This document shows positions 1 through 7,885 of a stretch of 21,543 bases of DNA, in pieces. The notes under the pieces were generated by a model. The model was not told the DNA's origin, did not search any database, and was given only the letters and a program-made list of their open reading frames with translations. The position numbers were made by a program, and so were the translations under genes. Source of the DNA: Pascua guehoae (lineage: Eukaryota > Basidiomycota > Tremellomycetes > Trichosporonales > Trichosporonaceae); the NCBI GenBank assembly GCA_001600415.1, contig BCJX01000004.1:2325145-2346687 (forward strand), given 5' to 3'. The first letter of the stretch is position 1. The number at the start of each line of letters is the position of its first letter.

Positions 1-26
1 AGCCACACACCCCCAACAAGACTCAC

Positions 27-511
27 ATCTTTCCCTTCTTGGTCATGTTGACCACGCGCCTCACGGCAATCACATAACTGCTCATCTTGCGCACAGCCTG
101 GACCTTCATATCGAGCGTGCTGGCAATCACCTGCTCGTTTTTCAGCTTTGTATTCTCCCCGAGCGTCGAGGGGCCCTTGTCCTCGACGGGCTCAAAGAGG
201 CGGTACATCTGGTTGATCTGCTGGTGGACGGGCGCGTCGGGGCGGGTGGGATAGTTGGCGAGGCGGGGCACGGGCTGGGAGGGGAAGAGGGGCGTGTGCA
301 GGTCCCAGTTGCGCGGGTCGGGCGTGTATGCTGCGGCCTTGGGGGTGCGGGTGTTGTCCGACGACGAGGGGGAGAGGGAGGGGGTGGACGAGGGGGGCGG
401 CGTGGAGGACGAGGGGGTGGGGGTGGGGGTGGAGAGGGCGTCGGTGCGGACGGCGCTCGTGGCGAGGCCGCGCGCGAGGCGGAGCGCCGAGAGGGGCCGG
501 ACGAGGGACAT
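27..511 (-). CDS. MRPS5: Probable mitochondrial small-subunit ribosomal protein uS5m, first exon only (partial)
   Basis: Minus-strand exon of 161 codons plus two bases, ending at a GTGAGT donor (26-21). The gene continues off the left edge. I chose the ATG at 511-509 rather than the upstream in-frame ATG at 658, because it starts a classic mitochondrial presequence (MSLVRPLSALRLARGLATSA: basic, no acids, amphipathic). A Ser/Thr/Pro-rich linker follows, then a conserved stretch with YRLFEPV. The exon ends in VIAVRRVVNMTKKGKM. That ending fits the start of the S5 domain, where fungal and bacterial uS5 read roughly RV.K.TKGGK before the first core strand. If right, the product is part of the mitoribosomal small subunit near the decoding region. 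The S5 double-stranded-RNA-binding core itself lies outside the window, so the family call rests on a short motif plus the presequence. The exon is certain; the name is about 70 percent. Confidence 0.7.
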
Positions 512-722
512 GGCGGCGGCGGTGGCGGTGTCGGTGTCGGTGTGTGTGGGGACAGCAACGGTGATCGACCAGACTGTGGACGCGACCTTGTCCAACTTGT
601 CCAACTTGAAATCTCTGGCTGCAGGTGGGTGGCCAGGCACTGGGCTGGGCTGGGCCACTGGCTGCTGGGTGCTATCGCCGGAATAATTCCGACCCGTTCA
701 GTGGCACCCTCGCCATGTGGCA

Positions 723-884
723 CTAGCTCACGTCACTATCCCAGATGCTATTCTCGTTCTTCTGAATGACCATCATGCACAACAAACCAGCATTCACCAT
801 GTAGGCCACGAAGGCCATAGCAGGCCGCGAGGGCACAGCAGGCGCGGGCAACACGCACGCGACATGGTTAAAGACGTAGAGCAT
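723..884 (-). CDS. Candidate small ORF, 53 aa, one possible membrane helix
   Basis: Minus-strand frame from the ATG at 884-882 to TAG at 725-723. Its middle (AMAFVAYMVNAGLLCMMVI) is hydrophobic enough for one transmembrane helix, followed by a polar tail QKNENSIWDSDVS. Many third positions are G or C, as in the real genes here, and the sequence is not simple repeat. Against it: an ORF this short is expected by chance in GC-rich DNA, an overlapping 71-codon frame is open on the plus strand (717-932), and I recognise no family. A bases TTGTAG directly before the ATG could also be a splice acceptor, in which case this would be a last exon. Treat it as a hypothesis. Confidence 0.2.
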   Translation of the reverse strand: MLYVFNHVACVLPAPAVPSRPAMAFVAYMVNAGLLCMMVIQKNENSIWDSDVS

Positions 885-1040
885 CTACAACAGCGCAATC
901 TACAAGCCAGACATCTACCTTTCGTCACGTAAACAGGTTTCTCCCTCCAACTGAATTAACTGAACCACGTCCTAACCTCGTGCGCCAGATGTGGCCCACG
1001 TTGACCTACGTCTCGTGGTCCCCACCTCACTCTCCACTTA

Positions 1041-1131
1041 ACCCATGCAATACCCCCATCCGCCTCACACCCAGACCAACAATACCTCCCGTCCCACTCC
1101 ACCCACCCATGCAATACCCCCTCCGCCTCAC
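1041..1131. repeat. Direct repeat pair of about 27 bp, offset 64 bp
   Basis: Copies at 1041-1068 and 1105-1131 share ACCCATGCAATACCCC and the following (A)TCCGCCTCAC; the first copy carries one extra base. The pair lies just downstream of the stop codon of the 646-aa gene, so it could be in that gene's 3'UTR. Confidence 0.8.
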
Positions 1132-1143
1132 TCACCCCCACGG

Positions 1144-3122
1144 CTAACACACATACCGCCCCCACTCACTCCGCAGCGCCTCGAGCCTCCGCACGCCCTC
1201 GCGCTCCGCCGGCCCCCAGTCGTCGCCCACGGCCACCTCGGGCGCCCTACCCGATCCCAGCGGGGTGACACGATGAGTTCGGAGCCAATCGCCCCCCCGC
1301 GTCGATGTGTCGACAACGGCCTCGCCGGCCGAGAGCGAGTACCGGACCCGGACGTGCGTGTCGCCCTGCCCCGTGCGAGTCTTGTCCTCGCTTTGCCGTC
1401 CTGTGCGAGTCTTGTCCTCGCTTGTTCGTCTGCGTCCTCCGGCCCCCATGCCGGGTCCCTTCGCCCCGGCGTCCCTCAGGACGAAGCCCAGCACGATATC
1501 CGGCGGCGTAGAGCACGTAATCCCCACGTCCCCGAGGGCCGTGTACAGCTTTGCCTGTTGTTAGCTATACCCGTATTGCATGCTGGACCCACCCGTGGCG
1601 TGCGCCGTTTGTACCCCGCTACCAGCGCCGAGAGGCGGTCCCACAGCGCGTGCTCGGCGTCGCCCCAGCGCGCGCAGTCGCGCAGGCGCAGCGTGTGCGT
1701 TTGTTGGAGCTGTGCGAGTGCCGATGCGGGTTTTCGTGATCGTTGCAGTGGGCGTTCATCCTTTTCGGTTCCGTGTACACGCTCGCTGCCTCCCTGCACG
1801 CATTCAGTGGCAGTGACCACGTCGCCATTGGGAGCGACCCACACCTCGACGCCGGGGAGGTACAGCGTCATGCCGGTCTGGTGGACGGTGATCGTCCCCG
1901 TGCTCGGTTTGAGCGGCGAGCGGGTCGTGGGCGGGAGGGGGTGGGCGATGATCGGGCGGGGTGTGGATGACGTCCGGGTGGGTAATGGAGCGGGTTGCGC
2001 CGTGCTGCGAGTGCGGGTGGGTGAGCGAGGGCCATGTGACGGCCCAGGTCGTGGTTCTTGCGCTCGCTCTCGTACCGAGGGTCGCGGACTTGATGGGGGG
2101 CTCGACGGCGGCGTCGGCGGAGCGTGTGGGCTCAACACGGGGGTCCGGGCGCGAGGCCGTTCTTGTCTTGGGGCTTTGGTATCGCGCCAGTCATCGGGGT
2201 GGTCATCGGGGTGGTCATCTCGGGGACCATCTCGGAGGATATCTCGGCGGTTATCTCGGCGGTTATCTCGATGGTCGTCTCGGTGGTCATGTCGGTCACG
2301 TTGGTCATCCAAGCGGCCATCCCGGCCTCCAACCCGGCCACCATCCCAGCGGCCCTCGGCATGTCTATATCTCCCGCTCCCTGTCGAGCTCCCCGGCGCA
2401 GTCGGTGAAGATCCCTTCCCCTCCGCTTCATCAGGAGACCATTTTCCCGCGTCCCCTGCATTCTCTCCACTACCGTTCTCCCCCACCCCAGCGTCACCTT
2501 TTACCGGCCATCCCCGCTTAATCGCATCAATCTCCCCACGCAACCCGCGCCGCGCCGCCCGCCACCCAGCCTCGAGCGCCACGAGGCGCGATGGCGTCTC
2601 GGCGAAAGCGACGCGGAGGTGGCGGATCGTGCTCCCCGTGGGTGGAACCCGGGCGGCGGCGGAAGCGAGGGCCGGGGGCGCCGACGCGGGTGTCGCTGGC
2701 GGGAGTTTGAGTGCGGGCTTGAGTGGTGAGGGGGGTTTGAGTGCCGACTTGAGCGGGGACGGCCGGAGGGCCGACTTGAGTACGGGCGTGGATTTGTGTG
2801 GTACGTGTGGTGGAAGGAGCGTGGCGCGGGGCTGGAGACGTGATGAGAATGCAGACTTGGGCCGGGAGATGGGCGTGGACGGTATCGGCTCGGCGGTTCG
2901 GAACGGGCGTAATGGCGTGACGCCGAGCGGGGCCGCGTGTGTCCCCGCCGCATCTTTGCCGATGGCGGGCTCGTACGGCTCCCGGCTCCAGTAGGACCTG
3001 TACGCGGGCTTGAAGCGGGTGCGTGTCCGGGGCTCGGGGGTGTCGTTGGCGCGCGCGTTGGTGACGTTGGTGATGGGGATCTCGCCGAGCGGCCGGCGGC
3101 GCCGGCGCGGTGGCGTGTCCAT
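1144..3122 (-). CDS. Unassigned 646-aa largely disordered protein, two exons
   Basis: Exons 3122-1593 (510 codons) and 1554-1144 (136 codons plus stop). The 38-bp intron (1592-1555) has donor GTGGGT, branch GCTAAC and acceptor CAG, and joins the two open frames in phase. G/C third positions are strong on this strand, so the long plus-strand frame opposite is a shadow. The N-terminus is basic (MDTPPRRRRRPLGEIPITNV). Residues 114-142 carry three LKSALKP-like repeats. Residues 168-204 are a likely helix. Residues 270-315 are a charged Asp/Arg/His repeat, followed by a Pro/Ser/Arg-rich region. The last roughly 230 residues look folded, beginning TITVHQTGMTLYLPGVEVWV and running on through CARWGDAEHALWDRLSALVAGYKRRTPR, AKLYTALGDVGITCSTPP and a duplicated SEDKTRTG. 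The strand pattern faintly recalls a polo-box-like beta fold, but I cannot name it. Many S/T-P sites suggest kinase control. Function unknown. Confidence 0.85.
1373..1423 (-). repeat. 30-bp-offset direct repeat inside the coding exon (two copies)
   Basis: A 21-bp identical block at 1373-1393 recurs at 1403-1423. A 30-bp offset keeps frame, so the protein carries SEDKTRTG twice, ten residues apart. The core CGAGTCTTGT also occurs twice upstream of the same gene (3216 and 3230), 14 bp apart. Confidence 0.85.
2178..2315 (-). repeat. In-frame degenerate minisatellite encoding an Asp/Arg/His tract
   Basis: On the coding strand this 138-bp tract is a degenerate run of GAY/CGN/CAY codons giving repeated RDDHRDNRRD- and DDHPDDHPDD-type sequence (residues 270-315 of the 646-aa protein). 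Mixed-charge tracts like this are usually disordered and variable in length between strains. Confidence 0.85.
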
Positions 3123-3571
3123 GCGCAGCTAGGGAGGGTGGTCGCGTGAGGGGTATGAATGAGAGGGATGAATCGAGAAGAGTGGGGCCGGCAAAGAGAC
3201 GCGACGAGGTGGGTTCGAGTCTTGTTGTCCGAGTCTTGTTGTGTTGTTGTTGCTGGTGCGAGTTGGTGGACAACCTCCACCGCCCGCGTGTCATTGAATT
3301 CCGTGATATTGCGTTAGGCGCACCATGCCTAAGTCTTGATTTTCAAAAACCAAGTCCCTTGGCCTAAATCCCCCAACCCACATGTTAGGCACGTGGTCTT
3401 ATCCCCGACACACTTAACGCCGAAACGGCAGATTCGAGCCAGCCATGAGCGGAGGCAGATGGAATGGGATGCATGCGAGGAAGGAAGGAGGGAGGGAGGG
3501 TGTGGGTGCGTGCGAGTGGTATCCGTTTCGATTGTCTGCGACGACAGACTTCTCTATTCAACACCAACCAG
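3123..3571. promoter_or_regulatory. Divergent promoter region with TTAGGC/GCCTAA boxes
   Basis: This region separates the 646-aa gene (minus) from the P2 gene (plus). Within 77 bp it carries TTAGGC (3314-3319), GCCTAA (3327-3332), GCCTAA (3362-3367) and TTAGGC (3385-3390). These form two inverted pairs, with 7-bp and 17-bp spacers. A fifth GCCTAA lies at 3639-3644 inside the P2 leader intron. Ribosomal protein genes in fungi usually have shared promoter boxes; that these are the boxes is an inference. A GGAG-rich stretch lies at 3479-3500. No RNA gene seen. Confidence 0.5.
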
Positions 3572-3914
3572 GTGAGCACTCGCGACCCACCCCGACGCCC
3601 GCCTCGACGACGACGACAACGCAGCCGCTGACCTCTAGGCCTAAAACGTATTCCTGCTGTAACAGCTTAAATCGGTTTACGTCGCCACTACAAGTGCGTT
3701 TTGCGGCTGCCGGTGTCGCCTTTGGGAGGCGATGTCGATGTGGATGTGGATGTGGATTTGGGATGGAAGCTGGGCTGGACGGTGGGATATCGATGGCGAG
3801 CTGTGCTTGCCTGGTACTCGCCGTTGTCGTCCAGAACCATTCCTCCCGCATCCACTCGCATCTCCGCCTCTGGCGAAATTTTACACTCTACAAACAAGCC
3901 ACTAACATCCCCAG
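3572..3914 (+). other. Probable 5'UTR intron of the P2 gene
   Basis: The P2 start codon (3917) sits two bases after a good acceptor, CTAACATCCCCAG (3902-3914), with the CTAAC branch point in place. The best upstream donor is CCAG|GTGAGC at 3572, giving a 343-bp leader intron. The interval contains in-frame and out-of-frame ATGs that would interfere with P2 translation if retained, which supports removal. I looked for a snoRNA host signature (C/D or H/ACA boxes) and found none I would defend. The donor choice is inferred. Confidence 0.6.
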
Positions 3915-3916
3915 AA

Positions 3917-4484
3917 ATGAAGCACCTCGCCGCATACCTCCTCCTCCAGCAGGGTGGCAACGCCTCCCCCTCGGCCGCCGACATCAAGGCCCTCCTTTCG
4001 ACTGTCGGCATTGACGCCGACGCCGAGCGCCTCTCGAAGCTCATCTCGGAGCTTGAGGGCAAGGACGTCAACGAGGTGAGCCCGAGCAGAGCCGAGCGGA
4101 GCGAGGCGACGCGAGGCTTGGAGTGCCGAGCGGAGTGAAGCGCCGCGAGGCTGGGTCGGTGTGCAGGGTCTGGTGTATGGGTGCGCGGACAGACAATTTG
4201 CTACGAGAGAATTTCACTCTCCCGTGTGCCGTTTGTTTGTCCCACACCATCCCCACCACCCACCGCCCCCACCCTCCATACCACCCCCCGACCCCAACTA
4301 ACCCCCACAGCTCATCGCCGAGGGCTCGTCCAAGCTCGCCTCCGTCCCCTCGGGCGGTGCCGTCTCGTCTGGCGGTGCCGGTGGCGCCGCCGCCGGTGGT
4401 GCCGAGGCCGCCGCCGAGGAGGAGAAGGCCGAGTCGGAGAAGGAGGAGTCGGACGACGACATGGGCTTCGGCCTCTTCGACTAA
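3917..4484 (+). CDS. RPP2: 60S acidic ribosomal protein P2 (ribosomal stalk)
   Basis: Exons 3917-4075 (53 codons) and 4311-4484 (57 codons plus stop) give a 110-residue protein, the usual P2 length. The N-terminal helical dimerisation domain is [39 protein letters not shown] and [29 protein letters not shown]. It is followed by an Ala/Gly hinge, an acidic Glu/Lys segment and the invariant stalk tail [11 protein letters not shown] that binds translation factors. P2 pairs with P1 and docks on uL10 in the cytosolic large subunit to activate elongation-factor GTPases. [10 protein letters not shown] at the N-terminus is diagnostic of P2 rather than P1. The 235-bp intron (4076-4310) runs from GTGAGC to CTAACCCCCACAG, splits the coding sequence in phase 0 after GKDVNE, and contains a 31-bp imperfect tandem duplication. 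A leader intron is likely just upstream. Confidence 0.97.
4091..4155 (+). repeat. 31-bp imperfect duplication in the P2 coding intron
   Basis: Copies at 4091-4121 and 4125-4155 both start GCCGAGCGGAG and share GCGAGGCT near the end, with four mismatches over 31 bases. It lies wholly in the intron and has no known role. Confidence 0.8.
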
Positions 4485-4567
4485 GCGCTGGGTTTTACTC
4501 GCGCCGTCCGTCTCCCCTTGTGCTCGCAGGCATTTTGATAGAATGCATCTGATGGGCCTCTGCGTAC

Positions 4568-4795
4568 TGTGTGGTGTGGTGCTGGGTCTGTTGCGTTGAT
4601 GTGTGATGTCTACTGTGGGGTCTGCTGTGGGGTCTGCGTGTTGCTGCTGTGTTGCTGCTGTGGTGTCTGTTGCGTTACTGTGTGTGCCTGTTGCGGTGCT
4701 GTGGTGTCCGTTGCGTTGGTGCGTGGTGTCCGCCGTTCTGTCGTGTTGCTGTTGCGCGTATTGCTGTGCGGTCTGTGTTGCTGTGCATCTTGCGT
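4568..4795 (+). repeat. Degenerate TG-rich repeat downstream of P2
   Basis: A T/G-biased run built from variants of GTGGTGTCYGTTGCGTTRSTG and GTTGCTGCTGTG. Units are diverged and of uneven length. It begins about 85 bp after the P2 stop and may be transcribed as part of its 3'UTR. Confidence 0.7.
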
Positions 4796-4929
4796 AGCTG
4801 GAGTAATTTACCATCCCCATTCCTGTCCGCAGCAGGGAGGCCTCGCTGGGCCTCGTGCAGGCACTGTGAACTCAAAAGGGCAGAGCGGTACATCGCAACT
4901 TCAGACCCGAGTCCTGGGCGCGTTTGACA

Positions 4930-5422
4930 AGTCCAAACTCGTCCATTCAACGTGTCCTCGTACTCTGACATAACGTTCGCTTCCTTGCGCAGTTGGCATA
5001 TTCGTTCACCCATGTTGGCAAACACTATAAAGCCGCTACCAGAGGTGCACATAAAGATGCAGAATCCTCGTTTACTCCAGGTGCGATCGGAAACGACTGC
5101 CACATTGAGCTCAGTCGATGTCGAGCATGGACATTCTCTGCAATCCGATGACGAGTAGCAAGCCATGCACCGCCAAGTTCCATCGTGTAATGTAATGTCG
5201 TACCGTCCACCATGCACCTCAAGATGATGTTGAGACAAGAGTGGGCGACTGGGTTCCTGCATTCTCCTGGATCCTGCAGTTGTACGAGGCCATGGACGAG
5301 TGACCGAGCTCGACGTGGCAGTCTCGATACTTCAAGTCGCACCGGTACGAGACTCCGCTGTACACAGCAGTAACGAGGCACATGGCTGAGGCTTGCGTAG
5401 GGTTGGGCAATGGCGGCGGCAC
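4930..5422 (-). pseudogene. Possible cysteine-rich coding relic, frame broken near 5220 (speculative)
   Basis: Two minus-strand frames follow each other. Frame 1 (ending 5219) includes SYRCDLKYRDCHVELGHSS and MASYNCRIQENAG. Frame 2 (from about 5240 downward) includes DGTWRCMACYSSSDCRECPC and RGFCIFMCTSGSG, then GERICQLRKEA. Together they show about a dozen cysteines at protein-like spacing, which recalls small secreted fungal proteins, but I cannot name a family. The frame changes with no convincing intron at the junction, third positions lack the G/C bias of the neighbouring genes, and no clear start or signal peptide was found. It could be a decayed gene, a gene with introns I cannot resolve, or chance. 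Confidence 0.2.
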
Positions 5423-6072
5423 AGGTAGGAAGGATGTTCCTCTGTCATCTAGCAGTACGCATCGGATGCTAGTCGTGGTATATTCCAGGCGACGGACAGA
5501 TCCCTCGCAAAAGTCTTTTCACACCGTGTTCCCACTGTACGGCCCGATTCTCAATTGACAAGTGTACAAAAGTTTGGGTGGTGCATGGTCCATGCAAGTT
5601 GTTCAAGTTGTTCATACCATAGGACTACTAGTGATACCTGCCTCACTTCTCTGTGCAGCATGTTGAGATCAACTTGAACATATCGTGCATTATCAATATT
5701 TGCACATCTCGAGCCAAATGCCTCAATGTGGCACTTGGTCGGGGGTCGAGCAAGCAACAACTTTTCTTGGAAAGTATGTATCATTCCATCCTTCACGAGT
5801 CATGCTCATCAGATGGATCTCACGCTATCACACACATGGAAGTGATATGCTTTTATAGAAGGTTGTCGAGTAGACTTCAGTCAGAATTGGGGTTGCTCTG
5901 GTGGGAAAACACAATAATGAACAGCCTTTTGGTAGGAATCTGTAGGCGTAGAATCGGGGATACGCCCGTCGTAAGCTCGTTTAAATGCCTTTTCTTCTTG
6001 CTTTGGATCTCCTCAAGCTTACCCATATTCTACTCTTTGCTCGTCGTGACCACTCGTGACTGAACCGGGCAG

Positions 6073-6382
6073 ACTCTCGGTATCCTCGCCGGCCTGAGTG
6101 TCAAGTACCACGGTGGTGCGGTGGGCAGACCATGCCTACCATCTGTCTGCCCTGGGGCGCACCTTTGGCATCCCAATTGACACCGCCGACACGAGTCTAC
6201 AGACCCGGCGGGGCGCGATGTTGCATGACTGTCGGCCGCGGCAGCTCGACTCGGGCCACAACTAACCCGCGCGTCCACGCCCCGTCGGCGAGCGGGCGTG
6301 CAGACAACCGTATGTGGTAGGGCTGCCGCCGCAGGCCGCCACACTCGGCGTCTTGCCAGTGAACCACCTGGGCAGCGGCTGA
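6073..6382 (+). pseudogene. Possible gene remnant with an in-frame stop (speculative)
   Basis: After an acceptor-like CTGAACCGGGCAG (ending 6072), one frame reads TLGILAGLSVKYHGGAVGR. An overlapping frame then reads HAYHLSALGRTFGIPIDTAD, TSLQTRRGAMLHDCRPRQLD and SGHN, hits TAA at 6263-6265, and continues in the same frame to QPYVVGLPPQAATLGVLPV, NHLGSG and TGA at 6380-6382. Third positions are strongly G/C, unlike the flanking AT-richer DNA. The TAA overlaps a CTAAC with a CAG acceptor at 6303, so an intron is possible, but no good donor is visible. I do not recognise the family. It may be the eroded 3' end of a gene or a fortuitous open stretch. Confidence 0.2.
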
Positions 6383-6446
6383 CTGTCAGGGCGAAGATAA
6401 TGGGCGGGATTGGAGTGGGGAGGTCGGGCATCCTGGGAGTCCGCGC

Positions 6447-6468
6447 GGGGGGGGGGGGAAGGGGGGGG
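6447..6468 (+). repeat. Poly-G tract
   Basis: A run of 12 G, then AA, then 8 G. It has G-quadruplex potential and is prone to length errors in sequencing. Confidence 0.85.
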
Positions 6469-7676
6469 AGAGTGGTGGGGCAAGGACTACTCGAATCGAT
6501 GAGTCAAACGTGCTTTCCTGATGGTGTGGGTTATACACGACTTGCTTCGCTGTGCAATGGCATCCAGAGTCTCACCACATGGTTGTTGAGAAGCAATTAC
6601 CAACGTGGAGCCCATCGTTGGGGCGAGTGTGTCCCACGACAAACTAGAGACAACTATATTACAATGCGACAGAGGCACACCCGAAAGCGTCGCTGTTACC
6701 AGCTTTGTACCACTATTATACTGTTGCATCGCCTCCCCGGAGGGCCGCCGTAGGGCGGCAGACTTTGTGGTAGACTTGCGATCTTGATTGCGGCAAGAGG
6801 AGGCGTTGAACGCCGCACATAGCTAAAGTAGGTCCCAGGCCTGGCCGCTACGTCCATTATAGCATACCGACGCGTGCAGGGACGTTCGGGGGTACGTCGG
6901 AAAGATTTAGTATAGGTCTGAGGCATGTTTGGCACGCCATTGGGTCTGCATTTGGATAGCCTTCTACAACTGGTGCATGTTCCGCATGCGCCATGGTAGG
7001 AGTGGAGGCCGGATGGCGCGGTGCGTCGCGACCATCGGCAGAGGTTTACGATGGGACTAACCTCTCGAGGGCTGTGCGAGCCGAGCCGAGGTAGCCGGGG
7101 GTTAGCCGTGCCCATCAGTGTGCTTCTGAGGATCGTCTATCAGCTATCAGATAACGGCGTGGTGCGCCCCATGCTGCTGATCACGTCCACATGCCTGCGA
7201 CACGTGCGGCATGCGGCAGTGCCACATGAAAGCAAACTGCAGAATGGCGTTTCAAGCTGCCCCACCATTTAACAGTGGAGAAGCCCCTTGACGGCCCTGT
7301 CCGTCTCTTGTCCTCCACTCCGGACGGTGCCAAGTACCGGGTTCTGCCCCACGTTCTGCACCTTAGGTGCTTGATGAAGCGAGTTGGGGGCTTGCTGGGG
7401 TCCCCGTTCTGTTCCGCTGCCGCTGCCCGTCGTGGGTACGACTCGTCGTCTCTCTGGATCTCTAGGCCCCGGGCCGCGGCCGCAAGTCGTCGCAGCCTAC
7501 CGTACTGCGAGTACCAATGGGGGACGACCGACAACTATGGCCGGGGCCGCGGACCTGCGGAGCCGATGGGTTGCTGGTGGGCTCACACAAGAAAATCCAG
7601 CATCGTGGCCTGTGATTTGACCCCATGTCAGGTCCGGTACTCTTTTCCACTCTTTGTTAACCGGTAAAGCAGGGAT

Positions 7677-7760
7677 CCGGCAATTTTGCGGCCCAAGGTT
7701 GCCGGCGGGCAAGTCCGATTCTACTTTCTCCTTGGCTGTTGCTCCACGATTTCTTATAAG
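7677..7760 (+). promoter_or_regulatory. Acyl-CoA oxidase promoter: inverted CCGGCAA pair and TATA-like box
   Basis: CCGGCAA (7677-7683) and TTGCCGG (7699-7705) form a perfect 7-bp inverted pair around a 15-bp spacer, about 180 bp before the start codon. CGG/CCG inverted triplets are the usual target of Zn2Cys6 regulators, and oleate-response elements in yeasts are of that type, but the spacing here (21 bp between CGG and CCG) is wider than the known 15-18 bp. Further CGG/CCG triplets lie at 7634-7663. CTTATAAG at 7753-7760 is a TATA-like palindrome about 126 bp before the ATG, followed by a pyrimidine-rich leader. The regulatory role is inferred. Confidence 0.4.
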
Positions 7761-7885
7761 TAACACCCTCAGCTGACCTGTACTCCCGTTTTCTCAGCAG
7801 CCCCATTCCGCACTCCGCCCCCCCAACTCACTCGTCGTCGTTGCGGTTCCTCGTTTTCCAACACTTGTCTTTTTTAACATCAACC

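Larger units (their letters stand above)
512..1143. other. Intergenic: upstream of uS5m, downstream of the 646-aa gene
   Basis: Both flanking genes are on the minus strand, so this 632-bp stretch should hold the 3' end of the right-hand gene and the promoter of uS5m. It contains an imperfect direct repeat (1041-1068 and 1105-1131) of a unit beginning ACCCATGCAATACCCC. It also contains a short open frame at 723-884, listed separately. I see no clear TATA box or RNA gene. Confidence 0.6.
4485..7885. other. 3.4-kb intergenic stretch between P2 and acyl-CoA oxidase
   Basis: No intact gene with splice signals and normal codon use could be supported. Contents: the P2 3'UTR; TG-rich degenerate repeats (4568-4795); a lower-GC island (about 4930-6060) with cysteine-rich open frames on the minus strand; a possible broken coding relic (6073-6382); a poly-G tract (6447-6468); a degenerate cysteine motif on the minus strand (about 6950-6990); and the acyl-CoA oxidase promoter from about 7620. 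The 130-codon plus frame at 7275-7667 overlaps the promoter and looks fortuitous. Confidence 0.6.

Noticed and set aside
1045..2994. A 649-codon open frame on the plus strand opposite the 646-aa gene
   Set aside because: The minus strand has the codon bias, a consensus intron and a protein-like sequence; the plus frame is Arg/Ser/Gly-rich shadow sequence.
3205..3245. GGTTCGAGTC resembling a tRNA T arm (box B)
   Set aside because: No pairing T stem, acceptor stem or anticodon arm can be drawn around it; it is part of a 14-bp tandem repeat.
4068..4820. 250-codon minus-strand frame across the P2 second exon and 3' region
   Set aside because: It is antisense to P2 and its downstream TG repeat; its Thr/Gln/Asp/Asn-rich sequence comes from the simple repeat.
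5653..6063. 136-codon plus-strand frame with a hydrophobic end
   Set aside because: It lies in AT-richer sequence with no native codon bias, no splice signals and no recognised motif.
6085..6125. Short resemblance of AGTACCACGGTGG to part of fungal 5S rRNA
   Set aside because: Only about 13 bases match what I remember; the rest of a 5S gene and its internal promoter are not found around it.
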